NCBI RefSeq assembly: GCF_009807005.1
Contig: NZ_WUBR01000004.1
Location: 62,001 to 126,000 of the forward strand
Reading direction: 5' to 3'
Length of the DNA stretch: 64,000 bases
Source: Aurantiacibacter rhizosphaerae
GTDB taxonomy: Bacteria > Pseudomonadota > Alphaproteobacteria > Sphingomonadales > Sphingomonadaceae
The stretch's first letter is position 1, and every line of letters starts with the position of its first letter. Shown here in pieces: positions 9,384 to 17,384 of the stretch. The notes beneath the pieces were generated by a model, which was given only the letters and a program-made list of their open reading frames with translations, ran no database searches and was not told the DNA's origin. The translations under genes were made by a program, and so were the position numbers.

Positions 9384-9916
9384 GATCCCGCCTTTCGCAA
9401 TTCTTCCAGCAGCATCGGCACATCGTCTGCACGAATGTCTCCGATATGCTGATAGGTGATCACGCCATTGCCATCGATCACGAAGGTTTCCGGCACGCCG
9501 GAGGATCCGATGGCCAGCTGCACTTCGGAAATGTCATCCTTCCCAATGCGGGTGAAAGGATTGCCATAGGCGGCAAGGAACCGGTCAACGTCTTCCGTCC
9601 GGTCACGAATGGCGACGGCGACGATATTGGCGCCTGCCCTTTCCAGCGCATCCAGCTGCGGCGCTTCTGCCGCGCAAGGGATGCACCAGCTGGCAAAAAC
9701 ATTCAGCAGCTTTGGCTCACCATCGGCCAGATCGGCGCGCGAAAGACCAGGTCGGCTTTCCACGGCGGGCGGCAGATCGAAAGCGGGCATCGGCTGTCCC
9801 ACCATTGCCGACTCGACGAAATCGTCCTTGGGTTGCGACAGCTGGTAGGCAAACAGGCCAAACAACGCGGCGGCAAAGCCCACGACGATCCAGAGCGTGT
9901 AACGCAGGCGTTTCAT
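9380..9916 (-). CDS. ccmG: Thiol:disulfide interchange protein CcmG/DsbE
   Basis: Periplasm-facing, membrane-tethered thioredoxin that reduces CcmH and apocytochrome in System I. It is 178 aa with an N-terminal anchor (about residues 7-26). The thioredoxin fold has the active site WCIPC (C78, C81) and the acidic-redox family features around FDLPP. The ATG overlaps the ccmF stop. A TFVIDGNGVITYQHIG stretch matches the cis-Pro region of DsbE proteins, although the residue before VTFV-like segments is P in GVPETF. Confidence 0.95.
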   Translation of the reverse strand: MKRLRYTLWIVVGFAAALFGLFAYQLSQPKDDFVESAMVGQPMPAFDLPPAVESRPGLSRADLADGEPKLLNVFASWCIPCAAEAPQLDALERAGANIVAVAIRDRTEDVDRFLAAYGNPFTRIGKDDISEVQLAIGSSGVPETFVIDGNGVITYQHIGDIRADDVPMLLEELRKAGS

Positions 9917-11871
9917 GATGCTGCCAACTCCGCCTCATCGGCGCGGCGTCGATCTTCACGTAGTTCGGCAGAGCGGCGGCGCACATCGCCGATCACGCGG
10001 CCCAGCAGAGCCAGCATACCGCCAAATGCAATCAGCAATCCGCCATACCAGATGTAAGTGACAAACGGCTTCCACCACAGGCGCAGCTGCCAGCGCCCAT
10101 CATCGGCCATATTGCCAAGCGCGACATACAGCTGCCCATTCCAGCGGGTGAGCAGCGCCACCTCGCTCGTCTCGCCCTGCGGCGCCCAGAAGCTGCGCGC
10201 TTGCGGATGCGCATCGCGCACGGGGCCGCCTTCATAGGAAACCAGCAGATCGCCCTGCATAGCGGTCCAGTTAGGACCGGCGACGGGGCTGACTGACGTC
10301 ATCCTTGCTTCCCACGGACCAATCTCGATCACGTCACCGGGCGATGCGGCCACCAGTCGCTCCTGCTGGAAAGCCGTGTCTGCCGCCACTCCGAACAGCG
10401 CCACTGCCACACCGAAATGGGCAACGCACATGCCCCAGATCGGCAATGGCGTGCGCAGGATGTTGCGCCCGCGCAGAGGCATGAAGCTGGCAATCGCTAT
10501 GCCCACGGACATCGCTAGGCCTAACAAGGGCAGAATGCCGATCTCTGTCAGCGCCAGCACCAATGCCAGCACTGCGATCGTCACCACGGCGATGATGATG
10601 ACCGGCAACCGGATGCGGCGAAACGAATCCGTGCGCCAGCGCAGCAGCGGCCCGACGGCGAGAATAGCCAGCATCGGCAGGAAGAATATCGCGCTGACAG
10701 GATTGAAATAAGGAGGACCCACGGAAACCCGCACGTCAAAAGCCTCCGTCAACAAGGGATACAGCGTGCCCAGCAGCACGATTCCCAGGATGGAGGACAG
10801 CGCCACGTTGTTCACCACCAGCGCGCCCTCACGGCTGAACAGCGCAAACCGCTCCCCTTCCGCAATCGTGCTGGCGCGCAAGGCAAATAGCACCAGTGCG
10901 CCGCCGATATACAGCGCCAACAGGATCAGGATGAAGCTTCCGCGCTCAGGATCGACGGCAAAGGCGTGAACCGAGGTAAGGATGCCGGACCGTACAAGGA
11001 AGGTGCCCAGCATACTCATGGAAAAGGCGATCACGCCCAGCATGATCGTCCAGGTACGCAAGGCATCGCGCGCGGCCAGCACGCTGGCTGAATGCAGCAG
11101 CGCGGTTGCCGCCAGCCATGGCATCAGGCTGGCATTCTCCACCGGATCCCAGAACCACCAGCCGCCCCAGCCCAGCTCGTAATAAGCCCAGTAGGACCCG
11201 GCCGCGATGCCAATGGTCAGGAAAATCCAGGAGCCCAGCACCCACGGGCGCATCACGCGGGCAAATTCCGGCGTCACATTGCGCGTCAGCAGCGCACCCA
11301 CCGCAAAGCTGAAGGCCACCGACAGGCCGACATAGCCGATATAGAGCGTGGGCGGATGGAACGATACGCCCATATCCTGCAACAGCGGGTTCAACCCATT
11401 GCCATCGGCGGGCACGGGCGAAAGCCGCTTGAACGGGTTGGAGGACAGCAGGATGAACAGGTAGAAACCCACGGCCACAAAGGCCTGCGCGCCCAGCGTT
11501 GCCATCATCATGCGGCTGGGCAAGCGATGTTCGATCAGCGCGATCAGGCCGCCTGCCAGTGCCATCACGGTAATCCACAACAGCATGGACCCTTCGTGAT
11601 TGGCCCATGCGCCAGACAGCTTGAACGCCAGCGGCTTCATCGAATGTGAGTGGGTGGCAACCAGTTCCACGGAAAGGTCGGTAACGGCAAAGGCATATAC
11701 CAGCGCGCCGAAAGATACCGCGCACAGCAGCGCCTGCAGCATGGCAGCGGGGCGCACCAGCGGCGTCAGCTCACTGCCCTGCTCCCGCGCGCCAAGAAAA
11801 CCGCCCAGCAATTGCAGCACGGCAAGGGCAGCACCAAGCCACAGGGCAGCAAGACCGATCTCGGCAATCAT
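9913..11871 (-). CDS. ccmF: Haem lyase subunit CcmF
   Basis: Large polytopic inner-membrane protein that transfers haem from holo-CcmE to apocytochrome c. The 652-aa sequence has many hydrophobic segments and the periplasmic tryptophan-rich WWD motif (GGWWFWDPVENASLMPW). Conserved N-terminal and central motifs such as HEGSMLLW and SFHPPTLYIGY are visible. It sits in a gap-free run between ccmE and ccmG with ATGA overlaps on both sides. Confidence 0.97.
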   Translation of the reverse strand: MIAEIGLAALWLGAALAVLQLLGGFLGAREQGSELTPLVRPAAMLQALLCAVSFGALVYAFAVTDLSVELVATHSHSMKPLAFKLSGAWANHEGSMLLWITVMALAGGLIALIEHRLPSRMMMATLGAQAFVAVGFYLFILLSSNPFKRLSPVPADGNGLNPLLQDMGVSFHPPTLYIGYVGLSVAFSFAVGALLTRNVTPEFARVMRPWVLGSWIFLTIGIAAGSYWAYYELGWGGWWFWDPVENASLMPWLAATALLHSASVLAARDALRTWTIMLGVIAFSMSMLGTFLVRSGILTSVHAFAVDPERGSFILILLALYIGGALVLFALRASTIAEGERFALFSREGALVVNNVALSSILGIVLLGTLYPLLTEAFDVRVSVGPPYFNPVSAIFFLPMLAILAVGPLLRWRTDSFRRIRLPVIIIAVVTIAVLALVLALTEIGILPLLGLAMSVGIAIASFMPLRGRNILRTPLPIWGMCVAHFGVAVALFGVAADTAFQQERLVAASPGDVIEIGPWEARMTSVSPVAGPNWTAMQGDLLVSYEGGPVRDAHPQARSFWAPQGETSEVALLTRWNGQLYVALGNMADDGRWQLRLWWKPFVTYIWYGGLLIAFGGMLALLGRVIGDVRRRSAELREDRRRADEAELAAS

Positions 11872-12353
11872 TCGCCGGCGCCCGCCACGCTTTCCTGCAG
11901 CTCTTCGCGAAGTTCCGCAGTGCTCATGCCCTCCAGCTCTCGCGGCATGTAATTCTCGTCATGCTTGGCCAGCAAATTATCGGCCACGAAGGTGCCGTCT
12001 GCGCCCATGCTGCCTTCGGCAACCACGCCCGATCCTTCCACGAACAGGGCGGGCACGATACCGGCGTATGTCACGGGCACGCGGGCCACGCCGTCCTGCA
12101 CCACGAATTCCACCGTCACACCATCTGCCGCCGTTGTGATGGAGCCGTTTTCCACCATGCCGCCAAGGCGGATGGCCTGCCCCGGCGCGGGCGGACTGGC
12201 GGCGATATCGGCGGGCACATAGAAATAGCTGGCCTGGTTGCGCAGGGCATAGGCCGCCAGCAGGCCGGCGCCCACCAGTGCCACCAGTGCGACAATCACC
12301 AGCACCAGCCTCTGATGCTTGGGCTTCAGCCCGCGATCCGTCTTGGCATTCAT
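11868..12353 (-). CDS. ccmE: Haem chaperone CcmE
   Basis: Periplasmic haem shuttle with one N-terminal anchor (about residues 14-35) and an OB-fold domain. The haem-binding histidine is H131, with Y135 in HDENYMP, the signature of the HxxxY-type CcmE. Length is 161 aa. The reading frame continues upstream, but the ATG at 12353 is right: it overlaps the ccmD stop (ATGA) and gives the normal short cytoplasmic N-terminus. IRLGGMVENGSI is the conserved start of the haem-chaperone domain. Confidence 0.95.
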   Translation of the reverse strand: MNAKTDRGLKPKHQRLVLVIVALVALVGAGLLAAYALRNQASYFYVPADIAASPPAPGQAIRLGGMVENGSITTAADGVTVEFVVQDGVARVPVTYAGIVPALFVEGSGVVAEGSMGADGTFVADNLLAKHDENYMPRELEGMSTAELREELQESVAGAGE

Positions 12354-12490
12354 TTCCTGCGTGACTCCTCGCGCCGTTTTTCCGCCCGGCGCATGGCCAG
12401 AAGGCTGGAGGCCACCAGCACCAGCGTGCCCACCAGGGTGACGCCCACCGCCGCATAGACGAACAGCCATTGGTCCAGCGCTTCTCTCAA
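12350..12490 (-). CDS. ccmD: Haem exporter accessory protein CcmD (TTG start)
   Basis: Very small (46 aa) single-span membrane protein between ccmC and ccmE, the expected position and size for CcmD, which helps release holo-CcmE from CcmABC. It has one transmembrane helix (about residues 8-31) followed by the basic tail RRAEKRREESRRK. The start is TTG 12490, which shares its last bases with the ccmC stop (TTGA); no ATG or GTG gives a comparable protein. The stop overlaps the ccmE ATG. Identification rests on position, size and topology, because CcmD sequences are poorly conserved. Confidence 0.85.
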   Translation of the reverse strand: MREALDQWLFVYAAVGVTLVGTLVLVASSLLAMRRAEKRREESRRK

Positions 12491-13221
12491 CGCACTATAT
12501 CCTCTGCCTGCAACGCCTTCCGGCGCAGCCGCGCCTCTGCCTGCATATCGGCAAGAATGGCACGCATCCGGGTCAGCACCACGCCGCCAAACAACAGAGA
12601 GAAGCCCAGGGTGGCAATCAACAGCGGCCAGAGAAATACCGGATCGATCGAACTTTCGCCCATGGTGATGCTGGGTGGCTGGTGCAGACTGTTCCACCAC
12701 ACGACTGAACGATTGATGATCGGAATATTGATCGCGCCCACCAGGCCGAAGATGGCGGCAATGCGGCTGGATTGCCCTTCCCGCGCCAGCGAGGACGACA
12801 GGGCGATATAACCAAAATACAGGAACAATAGCACCAGCATGGAAGTGAGTCGCCCGTCCCACACCCACCACGTGCCCCAGGTAGGGCGACCCCAGATGGA
12901 GCCGGTGATGAGGCACAATGCAGTAAAGGCTGCGCCGGGCACCGCAGCAGCGCGCGCGGCAATGGCGGCCAGCGGATGCCGCCACACCAGTTCCATCAGG
13001 CTGGCAATGGCAATGGCAGACCATCCGCCCATGCCCAGCCATGCGGCGGGAACATGCACGAACAGGATACGCACCGTATCGCCCATCAGCCGATCGGGCG
13101 GAACCTGCGTCAGCCCCCAGGCGACGGCCCCGAACGACAGCAGCAGGCCACTCACCAGAAGCGGCGCGGTAAGCCACTTGGCGATTCTCAGGAAACGGGC
13201 GGGATTGGCAAAACCGTGCAT
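12487..13221 (-). CDS. ccmC: Haem exporter/haem handling protein CcmC
   Basis: Inner-membrane protein that loads haem onto CcmE. The 244-aa sequence has six hydrophobic segments. The tryptophan-rich WWD-type motif WGTWWVWDGRLTS is present, flanked by conserved histidines (VHVPAAWLGMGG and the W..L.QPPSI region). It is the first gene of the leftward ccm run. The ccmAB transporter genes that usually precede ccmC are not here. The 98-bp region upstream, to leucine dehydrogenase, should carry the operon promoter, though I see no clear elements. Confidence 0.95.
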   Translation of the reverse strand: MHGFANPARFLRIAKWLTAPLLVSGLLLSFGAVAWGLTQVPPDRLMGDTVRILFVHVPAAWLGMGGWSAIAIASLMELVWRHPLAAIAARAAAVPGAAFTALCLITGSIWGRPTWGTWWVWDGRLTSMLVLLFLYFGYIALSSSLAREGQSSRIAAIFGLVGAINIPIINRSVVWWNSLHQPPSITMGESSIDPVFLWPLLIATLGFSLLFGGVVLTRMRAILADMQAEARLRRKALQAEDIVR

Positions 13222-13319
13222 GTTGTGGACAAAGTCACTCTCTTGCGCGGCCTTTTACAGCCCTCGCTCACACGGACAAGGAAAACCGGACCTTTTCGCC
13301 CGCTTCCCTTCAGCTATCC

Positions 13320-14384
13320 TCAGGCGCGACCGATCAATCTTTGCGCCATGGCATCGGCCACTTCATTTGACGGTCTGCCAGTGCTGTCGCTCTCGTTCCA
13401 GATCTCGGCCAGACGTGCGGGGATCTGCGCGATGCGCTTGCGCACCTCATTGATGTCACAAGGGGTGCCCTCGCGCCGGCAAAGATATTCATAGCTGACG
13501 TTGATGATGCCGCCCGCGTTGATCACATAATCCGGCGCATACAGGATGCCGCGGTCATGCAATTGCTGGCCATGCTCTGGCCGGGCGAGCTGATTGTTCG
13601 CGCCGCCTGCAACGATGGCGCAATCGAGTCGCGCAATGCCTTCATCATCAAGGATGGCGCCAAGGGCATTGGGGCTGAACACATCGCATTCCACGCCCAT
13701 CACCTGATCGGCAGCCACGGCCTTTCCGCCCAGCTCATGCGCCATGGTCTCGGCCCGCTTGTCGTCGATGTCGGACAGGGTGAGCCTTGCGCCGTCCTTG
13801 GCCAGCAATCGCGCCACGCCGCCGCCAACAGAGCCGCAGCCCTGCACGGCAACGCGCACGCCCTGCATCGAATCCTTGCCCATCTTGTGCGCAACGGCGG
13901 CCTTGATGCCGTGATAGATGCCCATGGCGGTGAACGGGCCGGGATCGCCGCCTGCATCACCTTCTTCGGCGGGCAGGCCGCAGACATGCTGCGTGCGCGT
14001 GGCGATGGTGACCATGTCGGCCTCCGTCGCGCCAACGTCTTCTGCGGTGACATAGCGGCCATCCAGTGCCTCCACCGCTGCGCCAAAGGCGTGCAGCATG
14101 GCTTCGGTTTTCTTGCCGTTCTTGTCGAGGAGGACAACGGCCTTGCCACCGCCCATCGGCAATCCGGCCATGGCGTTCTTGTAACTCATGCCGCGGGACA
14201 GGCGCAGCGCATCGCGCATCGCATCGGCGGGATCTTCGTAATGCCAGAAACGCGTGCCGCCCGCTGCCGGGCCAAGGTGGGTGGAATGCAGAGCGATGAT
14301 GGCGGTAAGGCCCGATGCGCGATCATGCACGACCTCAACTCGCTCGTGCTCGTCCCAGTCGGGTTCACTCCAGAATGCCGGCAT
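13320..14384 (-). CDS. Leucine dehydrogenase (Glu/Leu/Phe/Val dehydrogenase family)
   Basis: NAD-dependent oxidative deaminase of branched-chain amino acids, cytoplasmic. The 354-aa length fits leucine or valine dehydrogenase rather than glutamate dehydrogenase (about 420-450 aa). The substrate region has K69 in SYKNAMAGLPMGGGKAV, with K81 in the same motif; LGPAAGGTR is the family N-terminal signature. The Rossmann motif GCGSVGGGVA is present. Substrate within the family is inferred. Upstream lies tRNA-His on the same strand. Confidence 0.88.
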   Translation of the reverse strand: MPAFWSEPDWDEHERVEVVHDRASGLTAIIALHSTHLGPAAGGTRFWHYEDPADAMRDALRLSRGMSYKNAMAGLPMGGGKAVVLLDKNGKKTEAMLHAFGAAVEALDGRYVTAEDVGATEADMVTIATRTQHVCGLPAEEGDAGGDPGPFTAMGIYHGIKAAVAHKMGKDSMQGVRVAVQGCGSVGGGVARLLAKDGARLTLSDIDDKRAETMAHELGGKAVAADQVMGVECDVFSPNALGAILDDEGIARLDCAIVAGGANNQLARPEHGQQLHDRGILYAPDYVINAGGIINVSYEYLCRREGTPCDINEVRKRIAQIPARLAEIWNESDSTGRPSNEVADAMAQRLIGRA

Positions 14385-14433
14385 TGGCCGTCCCCTCTCT
14401 CAATCCACAAGTGGCAGGGATGCTGGAGAAAAA

Positions 14434-14511
14434 TGGGGCGATCGACGGGGTTTGAACCCGCGACCTCCGGTACCACAAACCGGCGCTCTAACCAACTGAG
14501 CTACGATCGCC
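14434..14511 (-). tRNA. tRNA-His (GTG)
   Basis: Cloverleaf on the minus strand. The anticodon stem CCGGT/ACCGG encloses the loop TTGTGGT with anticodon GTG. D-arm GCTC...GAGC and T-arm GCGGG-TTCAAAC-CCCGT are intact. The acceptor stem GCGATCG/CGATCGC is extended by the encoded G at -1 opposite C73, the identity mark of tRNA-His. CCA is encoded and followed by TTTTT on the transcribed strand. Confidence 0.97.
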
Positions 14512-14704
14512 ACAACAACCAGGCACACATGCCGAAAGGCGGCCTGTTAGGGGTATGCGCCGGTCGGTCAAGCCGCATTCGGCGCGGGCGCGAGCCTGTT
14601 GCACAACTCATCGTCCAAGCAAAGTGAAAAGTGCTTCAAAATCGCCCAGACGCAAGAAAATTTCGCAGGTTGAATGGGGGCCATGCGCGGTTAAACAGGA
14701 AATC

Positions 14705-15337
14705 ATGACGACTCCGGGCGAGACCACTCCAGAAATCCTCCTTCAGGACCAGCGGGTTCGCCGCGTTCCCACCCCTCGCCTCTCCCTGCTGGATTGCCCG
14801 CGCTTCCTGTCGCCTGAATTATGCGCCGACCTGATCGGCCTGATCGACAAGGACCGCCGCCCCTCCACTATCGCCGATGCCAATGGCGATGATTATTTCC
14901 GCACCAGCGAAACCTGCGATCTGGATGCGAGTGAGCGGGCGGTGCAGACTCTGGAGGATCTGCTGTACGAGCTGAACGGTATCGATCGCGATCACGGGGA
15001 GCCCGTGCAAGGGCAGCGATACGACGTGGGGCAGGAGTTCAAGCCGCACACCGATTATTTCGAGCCGAACGGAGCGGACTTCGACAAATTCTGCAGCGTC
15101 GCCGGGAATCGCACCTGGACCTTCATGGTTTATCTGAACGCGGTGGAGGCAGGCGGCGGCACGCGGTTCAAGGTGATCGGAAAAACCTTTCAGCCCGAAA
15201 CCGGCAAATTGGTGTGTTGGGACAACAAGCGGCCCGATGGCAGCTGCAATGCCGCCACGCTTCACCACGGTATGAAAGTGCGCAAGGGCGTGAAATACGT
15301 CATCACGAAATGGTATCGCGAAAGGCCGTGGGGATGA
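14705..15337 (+). CDS. 2-oxoglutarate/Fe(II) oxygenase, prolyl 4-hydroxylase-like
   Basis: Non-haem iron oxygenase of the P4Hc family, 210 aa. The iron-binding triad is visible as H115 and D117 in FKPHTDYFEPN and a distal His at 187/188 (ATLHHGM), with a 2-oxoglutarate-binding Lys shortly after (KGVKYVITKW). GGGTRFKVIG is the central jelly-roll motif. The natural substrate is unknown. The ATG is chosen because AGGAA lies about 5 nt upstream and earlier in-frame codons give no family sequence. The stop overlaps the next ATG (ATGA). Confidence 0.88.
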   Translation: MTTPGETTPEILLQDQRVRRVPTPRLSLLDCPRFLSPELCADLIGLIDKDRRPSTIADANGDDYFRTSETCDLDASERAVQTLEDLLYELNGIDRDHGEPVQGQRYDVGQEFKPHTDYFEPNGADFDKFCSVAGNRTWTFMVYLNAVEAGGGTRFKVIGKTFQPETGKLVCWDNKRPDGSCNAATLHHGMKVRKGVKYVITKWYRERPWG

Positions 15338-15780
15338 GTGTGAAGCGCAAGGGAAGCTGCCATTGCGGCACTGTGAGGTTCGAAGCGGATTTCCCGGACG
15401 ATCGGCTTGTCCCCTCCCGCTGCAATTGCTCCATCTGCGCGATGAAGGGTTCGGTTGCCGTCTATGTCCCTACTGCCGCGCTGACGGTGACCGCGGGCGA
15501 GGAATCGCTATCCTGCTACAGCTTCAACACCATGGCGGCGAAGCATCACTTCTGCGCGAAATGCGGCATCCACTGCTTCCACCAGGCCCGATCGGACCCG
15601 GACAAATTCGCTATTAACGCAGCGACACTTGAAGGCGTGTTGCCTTACGAAGACTTTGCCGAGGTGCCCGTGTTCAACGGGCAGAGGCATGTCGATGATT
15701 TCGGCGGAGAGCGAACGCAGGCCGGGTGGCTGCGTTTTGAGGCAACGCCGGGCAAGGTATGGCCCAAAGGCGTGATCTGA
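15334..15780 (+). CDS. GFA/CENP-V family zinc protein
   Basis: Small (148 aa) GFA-like protein. The fold is defined by zinc-binding cysteines: C9 and C11 (GSCHCG), C30, C32 and C35 (CNCSIC), and C74, C77 and C81 (FCAKCGIHC). The prototype is described as glutathione-dependent formaldehyde-activating enzyme, but most members have no proven activity, so function is left open. It starts inside the stop of the prolyl-hydroxylase-like gene and probably shares its transcript. Confidence 0.88.
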   Translation: MSVKRKGSCHCGTVRFEADFPDDRLVPSRCNCSICAMKGSVAVYVPTAALTVTAGEESLSCYSFNTMAAKHHFCAKCGIHCFHQARSDPDKFAINAATLEGVLPYEDFAEVPVFNGQRHVDDFGGERTQAGWLRFEATPGKVWPKGVI

Positions 15781-15792
15781 CCCTGACGCGAA

Positions 15793-15818
15793 AAGGGCGG
15801 CCCGATCGGACCGCCCTT
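15793..15818. terminator. Convergent terminator between GFA gene and rpmE
   Basis: AAGGGCGG (15793-15800), a 10-nt GC-rich loop that is itself nearly self-complementary, then CCGCCCTT (15811-15818). On the minus strand the stem is followed by TTTT, so it best serves rpmE; on the plus strand a few Ts follow after CCCTGA. Confidence 0.75.
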
Positions 15819-15863
15819 CCCTGATTTCATGCCCTGACTTCAAGGCAAGTTGCGAGGGCGCGC

Positions 15864-16091
15864 TTACTTCTTCTTGAGCGAGAGACCACCGAAACGCTTG
15901 TTGAACTGAGCAACGCGGCCGCCATCCTGCAGGCGCTGCGGGCCGCCGGTCCATGCCGGGTGGCTGGTGGGGTCGATCTCGAGGTTCATCGTATCGCCTT
16001 CCGAACCCCAGGTGGAGCGCGTCTGGAATTCGGTACCATCCGTCATCTTGACGGTGATCATGTGGTATTCGGGGTGAATATCTGCCTTCAT
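15864..16091 (-). CDS. rpmE: 50S ribosomal protein L31
   Basis: Large-subunit ribosomal protein of 75 aa. [19 protein letters not shown] and SHPAWTGG are the L31 signatures. It is the cysteine-free form, without the CxxC zinc site, as is common in alphaproteobacteria. Two other in-frame ATGs lie upstream; the one at 16091 gives the canonical N-terminus and has GGAG about 9 nt before it. It ends in a basic LSLKKK tail. Confidence 0.95.
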   Translation of the reverse strand: MKADIHPEYHMITVKMTDGTEFQTRSTWGSEGDTMNLEIDPTSHPAWTGGPQRLQDGGRVAQFNKRFGGLSLKKK

Positions 16092-16229
16092 GGCCTTGGT
16101 CTCCATAGCTTCGGAACGGTTCCGACCGATCCAGCTGTTGGGTGGGAAAGCGCGCCGGATAGTGGGGATTGGCGCAGGTTGCAACCTGTTTGTTCTTCCG
16201 ATCCCGCCTGCGCCGGACAGGAACTTAAA

Positions 16230-16673
16230 TCAGGCAATCATCGCCGTGATGCTGGTTTCGCAAGTCACCTTGCCATCTACGCTCGCCTTGCAATCGAACT
16301 TGCAAACCTTGCTGCGCTGCTGCGTGAACGTGCTTTCCAGCGTGAGCAGGCAGCCGGGCGTTACAGGCGCGCGGAACTTCGCGTTCTCGATAGCCATGAA
16401 GTAAACCAGCTTGCCGGTGCCTGCCAGTTCCAGCGTCTCGATCCCCAAAATGCCGCTGGCCTGTGCCAGCGCCTCTATCTGCAGGACGCCCGGCATGATC
16501 GGACGGCCGGGGAAATGGCCCTGGAAGAACTGTTCGTTCATGGTCACGCCCTTGATGGCCGTGATCCGATCGCCCTTCACCAGCTCGCTGACGCGGTCCA
16601 CCAGCAGGAGTGGATAACGATGCGGCAGAGCCTCAAGGATACGGACGACGTCGTAGTCTTGCGTTTCACTCAT
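16230..16673 (-). CDS. fabZ: 3-hydroxyacyl-ACP dehydratase FabZ
   Basis: Cytoplasmic hot-dog-fold dehydratase of fatty acid elongation, 147 aa. The catalytic pair is H53 in [11 protein letters not shown] and E67 in [21 protein letters not shown] is the N-terminal family motif. It follows the skp-like gene at 24 bp and ends the envelope run. In most Gram-negatives lpxD lies directly before fabZ and lpxA directly after; here neither is present. Confidence 0.96.
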   Translation of the reverse strand: MSETQDYDVVRILEALPHRYPLLLVDRVSELVKGDRITAIKGVTMNEQFFQGHFPGRPIMPGVLQIEALAQASGILGIETLELAGTGKLVYFMAIENAKFRAPVTPGCLLTLESTFTQQRSKVCKFDCKASVDGKVTCETSITAMIA

Positions 16674-16697
16674 GGCCCTGCCCCTTCGTTTTGTGTC

Positions 16698-17384
16698 TTA
16701 GCGCCCGGTGGATGCAGGAGCAGCCGTGCCCTGAGCCGCGGTTGCCTGCTGCTGGCGTGCAGCGATCATCAGGATCTGCTGAATCTGCTGGAACAGGCCC
16801 ACTGCGGCTTCGCTGGGCTGCCAGTCAGCTGGCGGGGTAACCTGCACGCTGGGCACGCGGGTGTTCAGCGCGGTCACGATGCTGTTGGTCACGTCGGCCG
16901 CCTCTGGCGCGTAGACGATCGATTCGGGCGTCAGCACGAACTGGATGTTCTGATCGCTGATCACCTGCTGCAAAGCGGCGGAATACTGCTGCGCCACCTG
17001 CTGCACCACGTAAACGCGGGCACGGTTGATCGGCTGCTGCAGAGTGGCGATTTCTTGGTCGATCGCCTGGATCTGCTGAACGCTGGTGTTGTTCGGATCC
17101 TGCGTGGCGGCCTGCTCGGCCTGATCCAGCTGACCGTCACCATTGGTGTCGAACGTCAAGACCAGTTGCTGGCGCTGCTGCGTGCGCTGCTCGATGGTGG
17201 TGCGCTGCGCCTGATACTGCGTGGCAATCTGCTGGTACCCGGTCTGGAATGCCTGCGAATTGGCCACTGCGAAGCCGATATCGGCGGTGGCAATGCCGTT
17301 CACCTGAGCGACGGCGGGAATGGCGAAGCTGGCACCGGCAACGGCACATGCGGCGCCCAGCGCCGACTTTGCGAAAATGTTCAT
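16698..17384 (-). CDS. OmpH/Skp-family periplasmic chaperone
   Basis: Periplasmic chaperone that holds unfolded outer-membrane proteins for BamA. It is 228 aa with a signal peptide ending near VAQVNG (cleavage about residue 26). A Gln-rich helical arm follows (QTGYQQIATQYQAQ, QRTQQRQQL) and then IDQEIATLQQ. It is longer than E. coli Skp, mainly from a C-terminal Gln/Ala-rich tail. The ATG overlaps the last base of the bamA stop (TAATG), consistent with coupled expression. Confidence 0.88.
   Translation of the reverse strand: MNIFAKSALGAACAVAGASFAIPAVAQVNGIATADIGFAVANSQAFQTGYQQIATQYQAQRTTIEQRTQQRQQLVLTFDTNGDGQLDQAEQAATQDPNNTSVQQIQAIDQEIATLQQPINRARVYVVQQVAQQYSAALQQVISDQNIQFVLTPESIVYAPEAADVTNSIVTALNTRVPSVQVTPPADWQPSEAAVGLFQQIQQILMIAARQQQATAAQGTAAPASTGR

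Noticed and set aside
14434-14511. tRNA-His as a genomic-island attachment site
   Set aside because: No integrase gene and no direct repeat of the tRNA 3' end seen in the window.
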